Below the pieces are notes generated by a model, which did not search any database, was not told the origin of the DNA, and saw only the letters and a list, made by a program, of their open reading frames with translations. DNA of 6,520 nt from JBDRGX01 sp043817485 [NCBI: bacterium] (lineage in GTDB: Bacteria; JBDRGX01), in assembly GCA_043817485.1 (NCBI GenBank), contig JBDRGX010000080.1:1-6520 (forward strand), in the 5' to 3' direction. This document shows positions 1 to 5,570 of this stretch, in pieces; the stretch's first letter is position 1, and every line of letters starts with the position of its first letter. Made by a program: the position numbers and the translations under genes.

Positions 1-297
1 GTCTCCAGCCGGCCCACTTCCAGAATTGAGAAAATTTTTTTCTATTTCAATATTAACATAATTTTCATTTTTTCCAATATTTATATCTTTTATTTGAGAC
101 ATATCTTTAATTAGCCCTTCAGCAGCAAGAAATCCTATAGCAAGATATTCTAAATTACATGGAGTACAAAGAAGAGTTACAATTTCTTGATTATTTATTA
201 AAATAGTAAATGGTGTTTCTTTAATAATTAAATCTTTTTCATCTTTTTTTTCATTATTTTTTATTTTTACAATTTCTATATTTTTCATTAAATCCAT
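1..297 (-). CDS. fdhD: FdhD formate dehydrogenase accessory sulfurtransferase, N-terminal part (cut by window edge)
   Basis: FdhD is a cytoplasmic protein that passes sulfur from a cysteine desulfurase (IscS type) to the molybdenum or tungsten bis-MGD cofactor, which formate dehydrogenase needs for activity. The 99 visible residues carry the family's N-terminal signature: ETPFTILIN near residues 27-35, then CTPCNLEYLAIGFLAAEG at 44-61, matching the usual pattern of a TP dipeptide, a Leu-Glu-x-Leu segment and GFL..EG. The ATG start lies 1 nt after the prfA stop codon, so translation is probably coupled; an in-frame ATG at codon 4 is an alternative. No strong Shine-Dalgarno is visible. Where many homologues have an SGCG or CGxCG cysteine motif, this copy reads SGSG (residues 92-95), very close to the window edge. 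The last ~20 bases are also unusually GC-rich for this window. About two thirds of the gene is missing. The family call is strong; its activity cannot be judged. Confidence 0.92.
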   Translation of the reverse strand, partial: MDLMKNIEIVKIKNNEKKDEKDLIIKETPFTILINNQEIVTLLCTPCNLEYLAIGFLAAEGLIKDMSQIKDINIGKNENYVNIEIEKNFLNSGSGPAGD

Positions 298-298
298 T

Positions 299-1370
299 TT
301 AAATATTTTCCATTTGTTTTTTTTGTTCTTCAATAATTAAAGCATTTATTAAATCATCCATATCTCCATCTATAATATTATTAAGATTATATAAAGTAAG
401 ATTAATTCTATGATCTGTTATTCTATTTTGAGGAAAATTATATGTTCTAATTTTTTCACTTCTATCGCCTGTGCCTACCTGTGTTTTTCTATTTTGATCA
501 ACATTATTTTTTTCTTGGTGTTTTTTAAAATCAGATAATCTTGATAACAAAACTCGCATTGCTTTTATTTTATTTTGCTGTTGAGATCTTTCATCTTGAC
601 ATTGAACTACTATTTTTGTTGGAAGATGAGTTATTCTTACAGCAGAATCTGTTGTATTTACGCTTTGTCCACCTTTGCCACCAGATCTAAAAACATCTAT
701 TTTTAAATCTTTTGGATCTATTTTAACATCTTTTTCTTCCATTTCTGGCAAAACTACAACAGAAACAGCTGAAGTATGAACTCGTCCACGTGTTTCAGTA
801 TCTGGAATTCTTTGTACTCTATGAATACCACTTTCAAAATTCCAAAATTTATAAGATTTTTTTCCTTCAACAATAAAAATTATTTCTTTATATCCCTTTA
901 CTCCACTTATATGTAAATCAATTATTTTCATTTTCCACTTTTTTTTTTTCTATATATCGACTATACATTCTAAATAAATTTGCAGCAAATAAACTAGCTT
1001 CTTCTCCTCCTGTCCCAGCTCTAATTTCTACAATTACATTTCTATTTTCATTTGGATTTTCAGGTAATAAAAATTCTTGTATTTCTTGTTCAGTTTTATT
1101 AATTTTTTCTTTTATTTCCTTAATTTCTTGTATAGCTAATTCTTTTAATTCTGCATCTTGATTATTTTCTAACATTTCTTTTGCATTATTTTCTTGTTTT
1201 TCTAATTTTTTCAAATAAAAATATTTTTCAAAAATGAATTTTAATTTACTATATTCTTTACTTGTTTTTTGAAATTCTTCGTTATTACTTATTATTTTTG
1301 GATCTGATATTTTTTGTTCTAATTCTTGATATTTTTGTTTTAAATCTTCTATTTTTTCAAATAATTTCAT
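299..1370 (-). CDS. prfA: Peptide chain release factor 1 (RF1), interrupted by a +1-type frameshift at an A11 tract
   Basis: RF1 releases the finished protein from the ribosome at UAA and UAG. The gene appears as two overlapping reading frames: an N-terminal half (1370-918, coiled-coil rich, with [26 protein letters not shown] at about 114-139) and a C-terminal half (to 299). They join at eleven A residues (minus strand, 949-939). Dropping one A gives EKKKWK and a continuous 356-residue protein, normal for RF1 (E. coli 360). In that product the stop-codon recognition tripeptide is PDT at 189-191 (RF1-type PxT, not the SPF of RF2) and the catalytic GGQ is at 233-235. The HRVQR and [11 protein letters not shown] motifs are intact. 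No other lesion is visible, which argues against an old pseudogene. The unshifted frame ends at UGA (920-918). AGAGG lies 5 nt before the ATG, which overlaps the cobU stop by 4 nt. The shift may be a homopolymer sequencing error, a real mutation, or one rescued by transcriptional slippage. Confidence 0.95.
939..949 (-). repeat. A11 homopolymer at the prfA frame break
   Basis: The coding strand has eleven consecutive A residues between G (950) and GTGG (938-935). The RF1 frame needs 10 (or 13) A residues here. With 11, the downstream frame is lost and the ribosome meets a UGA about six codons later. In-frame A10 and A9 tracts also occur in cobU (coding strand, around 1673-1682 and 1735-1743), so long runs are tolerated in this genome. 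Runs of this length are known sites of both sequencing error and RNA polymerase slippage. Confidence 0.95.
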
Positions 1371-1897
1371 TTTAACCTCTGATTAATGCCTGCAACCAAA
1401 AAATAAACTTCATTAGCAAATTTAGCTATTGTTTGGTTCACTTCTCCTTGTAAATCTCTAAATTCTCGTGTTATACTATTCATAGGAACTATTCCACAAC
1501 CTACTTCATTACTTACAATAATAAAAATATTTTTTGAATCTTGATGTAATTTAAGAATTTTTTTAATATGTAATTTTATTTTTTCTTTTTTCTCTTTTAA
1601 ATTTCGATATTCATAAAAAAGATTTGATAAATAAACAGTTAAACAATCTAATATAATCAAATTATTAGAAAATTTTTTTTTTAATTGAGGAATAATATTT
1701 TTACTTTCTTCAATTGTATTCCAGTTTTTAGGTCTTTTTTTTTGATGTTTCAATATTTTTATTTGCATTTCTTGTGTATCATTTATGGCTGTAGCAATAA
1801 AATAAGTTTTTCTTTTTATTTTTTTTCCTAATAAAAGAGCATAATCACTTTTTCCAGATTTTGCACCACCTAAAATAAAAATAAGTTTATTATTCAT
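1367..1897 (-). CDS. cobU: CobU/CobP adenosylcobinamide kinase / adenosylcobinamide-phosphate guanylyltransferase
   Basis: This bifunctional cytoplasmic enzyme phosphorylates adenosylcobinamide and then attaches GMP, making adenosylcobinamide-GDP for the late steps of cobalamin assembly or cobinamide salvage. The 176 residues are full length for the family (about 180). Visible motifs are the P-loop GGAKSGKS at 10-17, IATA at 34-37, and [10 protein letters not shown] with His51 aligned to the guanylylated histidine (His46 of the Salmonella enzyme). Further on are [11 protein letters not shown] at 83-93, [11 protein letters not shown] at 128-138 and [12 protein letters not shown] at 144-155. 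The ATG lies 13 nt after the CCA end of tRNA-Gly, and the leader is AT-only with no Shine-Dalgarno. The P-loop position rules out a much later start. The stop TGA overlaps the prfA start (ATGA), so the two are probably translationally coupled. No other cobalamin gene is in the window, so salvage versus full synthesis cannot be decided here. Confidence 0.96.
   Translation of the reverse strand: MNNKLIFILGGAKSGKSDYALLLGKKIKRKTYFIATAINDTQEMQIKILKHQKKRPKNWNTIEESKNIIPQLKKKFSNNLIILDCLTVYLSNLFYEYRNLKEKKEKIKLHIKKILKLHQDSKNIFIIVSNEVGCGIVPMNSITREFRDLQGEVNQTIAKFANEVYFLVAGINQRLK
1376..1380 (-). promoter_or_regulatory. Ribosome binding site of prfA inside the cobU end
   Basis: AGAGG on the minus strand lies 5 nt upstream of the prfA ATG (1370-1368), within the last codons of cobU. 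It supports the chosen prfA start and the overlapping cobU-prfA arrangement. Confidence 0.65.
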
Positions 1898-1910
1898 ATA
1901 ATATAAATTT

Positions 1911-1985
1911 TGGAGCGGGATACGGGACTTGAACCCGTGCTACCAGCTTGGGAAGCTAGCACTCTACCAACTGAGTTAATCCCGC
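1911..1985 (-). tRNA. tRNA-Gly (anticodon CCC)
   Basis: The 75-nt cloverleaf folds fully. The acceptor stem is GCGGGAT with ATCCCGC, and the D-stem is ACTC with GAGT. The anticodon stem is CTAGC with GCTGG (one T-G pair), around loop TTCCCAA, giving anticodon CCC. The T-arm is ACGGG-TTCAAGT-CCCGT, the discriminator is T, and CCA is encoded. It reads GGG codons; these do occur in the window, for example three in pgk. It lies between the palindromic repeat (directly at its 5' end) and cobU (13 nt downstream), so it may share a transcript with cobU and be cut out by RNase P and 3' processing. CCC is the glycine anticodon least expected in an AT-rich genome, where UCC can often read GGG by wobble. 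Confidence 0.96.
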
Positions 1986-2113
1986 TATTAATACCAAGTC
2001 ACATTTAAACGCTAACTGTGTTGGCTTTGTTACGGCTTCTCCAGCGTATTATCTAATACGCTTTTGTCGCCTTCTTTTTTGTGCCTTGTTATCATTCTAA
2101 ATGTAATTTAATA
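1986..2113. repeat. Short palindrome-centred repeat element, possibly a small non-autonomous mobile element
   Basis: This ~128-bp intergenic block is visibly richer in G+C than its surroundings and has no coding frame of note. Its centre is a perfect inverted repeat at 2043-2062: AGCGTATTA, a TC loop, then TAATACGCT. Outer inverted arms are ACATTTA (2001-2007) with TAAATGT (2098-2104), and TATTAA (1986-1991) with TTAATA (2108-2113). Directly repeated segments flank the centre: CTTTGTTACGGCTTCT (2025-2040) resembles TTTTGTCGCCTTCT (2062-2075), and GGCTTTGTTA (2023-2032) resembles TGCCTTGTTA (2082-2091). One end abuts the tRNA-Gly 5' end. The layout resembles the short palindromic repeats scattered in Rickettsiales and similar genomes, but that is recollection, not a match. 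It could instead be a structured RNA or a fossil element. Exact ends are uncertain by several bases. Confidence 0.6.
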
Positions 2114-2130
2114 TAAAAAATTTCAATTTT

Positions 2131-2763
2131 TTAATTGTTTTTTAGTTTTAAAAGAATATTTTTTAATTCTATTCTTTTTTCTTCAATGTTTTTTTCGTTT
2201 TTATCAATAAATATTGGATCCCCAATAAAAATAATTCCTTTACTAAAAGGTTTTGGTAAAATATATTTATCCCATGCTTTTTCAAAAATTTTAGATTTTT
2301 CTATTTTTATTGAAATTGGAATAATAGGTTGACCAGTTTTTTTTGCTAAATATATTACTCCTGGCTTAGGTTCATAAATAGGACCTACTGGACCATCTAT
2401 TGCTAAAGCAATATCAAATCCTTCGTTTATTTTTTCTATAAGAGATAATAATCCTTTTACTCCACCTTTTTTATTATCTCCTCTGACAACTTGGTATCCT
2501 AATTTTTTTATTATTTTAGTTTGATAATTTCCATCTTCACTTAAACTTGTAATTAAACAAATATTTTTGTCTTTAAAAAAATAAGCTAAAGGAAATTGTT
2601 CTCCATGCCAGAAAGCATAAATTATTTTTCCATGATTTTTTTTAATTTTTTCTATTTTAGAAAAACCTATAATTTTTAAATTAAGTGTTTTTCCAATGCT
2701 TCTAATTAAAAAGTTTCCTAAATATGGAGAAAAAAAATTCAAAAAAGCTTTTTTTATTTTCAT
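2131..2763 (-). CDS. DUF374-type lysophospholipid acyltransferase-like protein
   Basis: A 210-residue protein of the DUF374 branch of the lysophospholipid acyltransferase superfamily. These proteins are expected to move acyl groups onto lipid or lipid A-like acceptors at the cytoplasmic membrane face; the true substrate is not established for this group. Visible motifs are FWHGEQFPL at 51-59 with the candidate catalytic His53, LITSLSEDGNYQTKIIKKLGYQVVRGD at about 70-96 (the S.DG and RG pattern of the family), AIDGPVGPIYEPKPGVIYLAKKTGQPIIPIS at 121-151, and IGDPI near 180-184. The canonical HX4D of PlsC is absent, as is usual for DUF374. The frame extends upstream to a TTG (2805-2803), but the ATG at 2763 gives the family's typical beginning (MKIKKAFLNFFSP). 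Neither start has a Shine-Dalgarno site. The gene is divergent from gap and upstream of the palindromic repeat and tRNA-Gly. No promoter could be singled out in the almost pure A/T region. Confidence 0.85.
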   Translation of the reverse strand: MKIKKAFLNFFSPYLGNFLIRSIGKTLNLKIIGFSKIEKIKKNHGKIIYAFWHGEQFPLAYFFKDKNICLITSLSEDGNYQTKIIKKLGYQVVRGDNKKGGVKGLLSLIEKINEGFDIALAIDGPVGPIYEPKPGVIYLAKKTGQPIIPISIKIEKSKIFEKAWDKYILPKPFSKGIIFIGDPIFIDKNEKNIEEKRIELKNILLKLKNN

Positions 2764-2902
2764 AATTATTTTTTTTACAATAATATTTTTTAAAAAAAAT
2801 GTCAATAAAATTACTTTAAAAAAAATAAATTAAAAAATTTCTTGCCAAATAAAATATTATATATTATTTATCTACAAATTTTAAAATTTATTTTTGCTTT
2901 TG

Positions 2903-2908
2903 TATAAT
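2903..2908 (+). promoter_or_regulatory. Candidate -10 box for gap-pgk
   Basis: A perfect TATAAT preceded by TG sits about 88 nt before the gap ATG, inside the divergent intergenic region. The -35 region (around 2880-2885, TTTTAA) is weak. In DNA this AT-rich, chance TATAAT sequences are common, so the call rests on its position and the preceding TG. It would give a leader of about 80 nt. Confidence 0.35.
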
Positions 2909-2980
2909 GAAAATAATATAAAATATTTTACAAAGTAATTTTGAAAAATAAGTTTTTAAAATAATTTTTAATTATCTAAC

Positions 2981-2987
2981 AGGAGGT
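2981..2987 (+). promoter_or_regulatory. Strong ribosome binding site of gap
   Basis: AGGAGGT, a near-perfect Shine-Dalgarno, lies 8 nt before the ATG at 2996. It fixes the gap start and is the best such site in the window, fitting a highly expressed glycolytic gene. Several other genes here have none. Confidence 0.9.
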
Positions 2988-2995
2988 AATAATAA

Positions 2996-4000
2996 ATGGG
3001 AAAAAAAATTGCTATTAATGGATTTGGAAGAATTGGTAGAAATATTTTAAGAGCTGCTTTAAAATATAATTATGATTTTGATTTAGTAGCAGTAAATGAT
3101 TTATGTGATGCAGAAAATTTAGCTTATTTATTTAAGTATGATTCTATACATAGAACATTTGAAGGTAAAGTAGAATTTACGAATAATAGTTTAATTATAA
3201 ATGGAAAAGAAATAAAAGTTTGTTCAGAAAAAGATCCAGCAAATTTACCTTGGAAAGATTTAGGTGTTGATATAGTAATAGAATCTACTGGTTTGTTTAC
3301 TGATGCTACTCTTGCCTCAAAACATATTCAAGCTGGAGCAAAAAAAGTTATTATTTCTGCACCTGCTAAAAATGAAGATATTACCATTGTTTTAGGTGTA
3401 AATGAAAATAAATATGATATAACAAAACATAATATTATTTCTAATGCTTCTTGTACTACTAATTGTTTGGCTCCTATTGCAAAAGTACTTCATGAAAATT
3501 TTAAAATAATAAAAGGTTTAATGACTACAATTCATGCTTATACAGCTAATCAAGGAATATTAGATGGTCCAGCAAAAAAAGATTTTGCAAGAGGTAGAGC
3601 TGGTGCTCTTTCTATGGTTCCAAGTACTACAGGTGCAGCAAAAGCTATTGGTTTAGTTTTACCAGAATTAAAAGGAAAATTAAACGGAATGGCAATGAGA
3701 GTACCAGTACCAAATGTTTCTATCGTAGATTTAGTGGCTACTTTAGATAAAAAAGTAAGCGTAGAAGAAATAAATAATGTTATTAAAGAAGCTGCTAATA
3801 ATAATATGAAAAAATATGTTGAATATATTGAAGGAACTCCTTTAGTTTCATCAGATTTTATTGGTAATCCTCATTCTTCTATTTTTGATGCTTCTCAAAC
3901 AATGTTAATGGATGGAGATATGATTAAAGTATTAGCATGGTATGATAATGAATGGGGTTATTCTTGCAGAACAGTAGAATTAACTAATTATATTATGTAA
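2996..4000 (+). CDS. gap: Glyceraldehyde-3-phosphate dehydrogenase, type I
   Basis: This cytoplasmic glycolytic enzyme oxidises glyceraldehyde 3-phosphate with phosphate and NAD to 1,3-bisphosphoglycerate, the substrate of the next gene's product. The 334 residues are full length. The Rossmann motif INGFGRIGRN is at 7-16, and VNDL at 33-36 has Asp35 where NAD-dependent enzymes usually have it. The catalytic segment SNASCTTNCLAP is at 149-160, with Cys153 and the partner His180 in TIHAYT. TTGAAKAIGLVLPELKGKLNG is at 211-231, and WYDNEWGYSCR closes the C-terminus. There is no sign of decay. The start is fixed by AGGAGGT 8 nt upstream. pgk follows after 54 nt with its own ribosome binding site and no visible terminator, so a gap-pgk operon is likely. 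NAD preference is inferred from Asp35 only. Confidence 0.99.
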   Translation: MGKKIAINGFGRIGRNILRAALKYNYDFDLVAVNDLCDAENLAYLFKYDSIHRTFEGKVEFTNNSLIINGKEIKVCSEKDPANLPWKDLGVDIVIESTGLFTDATLASKHIQAGAKKVIISAPAKNEDITIVLGVNENKYDITKHNIISNASCTTNCLAPIAKVLHENFKIIKGLMTTIHAYTANQGILDGPAKKDFARGRAGALSMVPSTTGAAKAIGLVLPELKGKLNGMAMRVPVPNVSIVDLVATLDKKVSVEEINNVIKEAANNNMKKYVEYIEGTPLVSSDFIGNPHSSIFDASQTMLMDGDMIKVLAWYDNEWGYSCRTVELTNYIM

Positions 4001-4039
4001 GAATTTGTTAAAAAAACTCTAATAAAAAATTATTTATAG

Positions 4040-4044
4040 AGGAG
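4040..4044 (+). promoter_or_regulatory. Ribosome binding site of pgk
   Basis: AGGAG (within AGAGGAG) lies 10 nt before the ATG at 4055, in the 54-nt gap between gap and pgk. It supports the chosen start. Confidence 0.8.
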
Positions 4045-4054
4045 ATTTTTATTT

Positions 4055-5233
4055 ATGACAAAATTAAATTTAAAAGATATAGATTTAAAAAATAAACGAG
4101 TATTAATAAGAGTTGATTTTAATGTACCATTAGATGAAAATTTGAAAATTACTGATGATACAAGAATTAAAGAAAGTCTCCCAACTATAAATTATTGTTT
4201 AGAACAAGGCTCCAAAGTAATTTTGATGTCTCATATAGGAAGACCTAAAGGCAAAATTGTTTCTGAATTTAGTCTTAACCCAGTAAGTATTCGGCTTTCA
4301 GAATTACTTGGGAAAAAAGTAATAATGGCAAAAGATTGTGTTGGAGATGAGATTAAAGAATTAGTAAATGAAATGAAATCTGGAGAAATTATTTTATTAG
4401 AAAATTTAAGATTTCATATTGAAGAAGAAAAAAACGAAAAAGAATTTGCTTTACAACTATCTTTATTAGGTGATATTCTAATAAATGATGCATTTGGGAT
4501 TGCTCATAGAGCACATGCTTCGAATGTAGGAGTAGCAAATTTTTTACCAGCTGTATCTGGATTTTTATTAATAAAAGAAATTAAATATTTAGATGAAGCA
4601 ATAAATAATCCAAAACGTCCTTTTACTGCTATATTAGGTGGATCGAAAATTTCTGGGAAAATAGATGTAATTAAAAATTTGCTGGATAAAGTAGATAATT
4701 TACTTATTGGTGGTGCAATGGCTTATACTTTTTTAAAAGCACAAGATAAAGAAATTGGAAATTCAAAAATAGAACAAGAAAAAATTTTATTAGCAAAAGA
4801 AATTTTACAAGAAGCAAGTAAGAAAAAAGTAAATTTTATTCTTCCAGAAGATCATATTGTAGTTTCAGAAATTAAAGAAAATGCAGAAATAAAAGAAGTC
4901 AAAGAAATTCCATTTAATTCAATAGCTGTAGATATAGGAAAAGAAACAGTTAAAAAATTTAAAGAAATATTAATAAATTCAAAAACAGTAGTTTGGAATG
5001 GACCTATGGGAATTTTTGAAATGAAAAATTTTCAAACTGGAACATTTGAAATTGCTAAAATGTTGAGTGAAATTGATGCAATTACAATAGTTGGTGGTGG
5101 AGATTCTGTTGCTGCTGTTAATCAAGCTGGATATTCTCATAAAATTACACATATTTCTACAGGTGGAGGTGCTTCTTTAGAATATTTGGAAGGAAAAATT
5201 TTACCGGGAATTGCTTGTTTGAAAGATTTTTAA
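4055..5233 (+). CDS. pgk: Phosphoglycerate kinase
   Basis: Phosphoglycerate kinase transfers the phosphate of 1,3-bisphosphoglycerate to ADP, the first ATP-yielding step of lower glycolysis; it runs in reverse in gluconeogenesis. The 392 residues are full length for this two-domain monomer. The N-terminal substrate domain shows RVDFNVP at 19-25, SHIGRPKG at 59-66, LLENLRF at 114-120 and the arginine-containing AHRAHAS at 150-156. The C-terminal nucleotide domain shows ILGGSKISGKIDVI at 193-206, VVWNGPMGIFE at 312-322, IVGGGDSVAA at 345-354 and STGGGASLEYLEGK at 368-381. All catalytic landmarks are present. The gene directly follows gap, giving two consecutive pathway steps. The 90 nt after the stop show no hairpin-type terminator, so readthrough into the two tRNA genes is possible. 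Confidence 0.99.
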   Translation: MTKLNLKDIDLKNKRVLIRVDFNVPLDENLKITDDTRIKESLPTINYCLEQGSKVILMSHIGRPKGKIVSEFSLNPVSIRLSELLGKKVIMAKDCVGDEIKELVNEMKSGEIILLENLRFHIEEEKNEKEFALQLSLLGDILINDAFGIAHRAHASNVGVANFLPAVSGFLLIKEIKYLDEAINNPKRPFTAILGGSKISGKIDVIKNLLDKVDNLLIGGAMAYTFLKAQDKEIGNSKIEQEKILLAKEILQEASKKKVNFILPEDHIVVSEIKENAEIKEVKEIPFNSIAVDIGKETVKKFKEILINSKTVVWNGPMGIFEMKNFQTGTFEIAKMLSEIDAITIVGGGDSVAAVNQAGYSHKITHISTGGGASLEYLEGKILPGIACLKDF

Positions 5234-5323
5234 ATATTGAAATGAAAATAGTTTTGATATTAAATTAAAATAAATATTGACTTTTATTGTAAAATGAATT
5301 AAAAAAATATATATAATTATGAT

Positions 5324-5398
<75 letters not shown>

Positions 5399-5410
5399 AC
5401 TATATAATGC

Positions 5411-5487
5411 GGCGGTGTAGCTCAGTTGGTTAGAGCATACGGTTCATACCCGTAGTGTCCGGGGTTCGAGTCCCTGCGCCGCTACCA
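5411..5487 (+). tRNA. Elongator tRNA-Met (CAT)
   Basis: A 77-nt cloverleaf, 12 nt after tRNA-fMet. The acceptor GGCGGTG pairs with CGCCGCT through two G-T wobbles. The D-arm is GCTC-AGTTGGTTA-GAGC, the anticodon stem TACGG pairs with CCGTA around loop TTCATAC, the T-arm is CGGGG-TTCGAGT-CCCTG, and CCA is encoded. G1 and the GGTTCATACCC anticodon arm match common elongator tRNA-Met genes. A tRNA-Ile2 with CAT (the substrate of TilS) is the alternative, but its typical loop is CTCATAA, so Met is preferred. It is probably co-transcribed with tRNA-fMet and ended by the hairpin downstream. Confidence 0.93.
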
Positions 5488-5510
5488 AAATATAATTGTA
5501 CCAAAATAAT

Positions 5511-5538
5511 TTGAAATTTAAAGACAATTTTTTAATAT
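5511..5538 (+). promoter_or_regulatory. Possible tilS promoter overlapping the tRNA terminator
   Basis: TTGAAA (5511-5516) and TAATAT (5533-5538) are separated by 16 nt, and the -10 lies in the loop of the tRNA terminator. It would start transcription about 25 nt before the tilS ATG. No other promoter fits easily between the terminator and tilS, but matches of this quality are frequent in such AT-rich DNA. Confidence 0.3.
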
Positions 5539-5558
5539 GAAAAATTGTCTTTTTTTTT
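5520..5558 (+). terminator. Rho-independent terminator after the tRNA pair
   Basis: A 13-bp perfect stem, AAAGACAATTTTT (5520-5532) with AAAAATTGTCTTT (5540-5552), encloses a 7-nt loop. The downstream T-run covers 5550-5558, nine T residues overlapping the stem base. It is placed to end the fMet-Met transcript, and any gap-pgk readthrough, just before tilS. Confidence 0.85.
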
Positions 5559-5570
5559 ACCTAATAAAAT

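Noticed and set aside
299-1370. Reading the two prfA halves as two separate genes
   Set aside because: Each half is a well-conserved, non-overlapping part of one RF1. The apparent ATG of the second half falls at residue 147 inside a conserved region and has no ribosome binding site.
2043-2066. Central palindrome plus TTTT as an intrinsic terminator
   Set aside because: The T-run is only four bases and on the plus strand, where no gene ends nearby. On the minus strand, where the genes run, no U-tract follows the hairpin.
2135-2332. Plus-strand open frame of 65 codons inside the acyltransferase gene
   Set aside because: It is antisense to a convincing conserved protein, has low-complexity Phe/Ile/Ser content, and shows no ribosome binding site.
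2764-2995. Riboswitch or structured leader upstream of gap
   Set aside because: The region is nearly pure A/T, with no stable stem or conserved-looking core beyond the candidate -10 and the ribosome binding site.
5277-5317. TTGACT and TATAAT upstream of tRNA-fMet as one promoter
   Set aside because: The spacing of 29 nt is far beyond the usual 16-18, and TATAAT lies only 6 nt from the mature tRNA 5' end.
5411-5487. Second CAT tRNA as tRNA-Ile2, the TilS substrate
   Set aside because: Its anticodon arm (GGTTCATACCC) matches elongator tRNA-Met genes rather than the CTCATAA loop usual in tRNA-Ile2.
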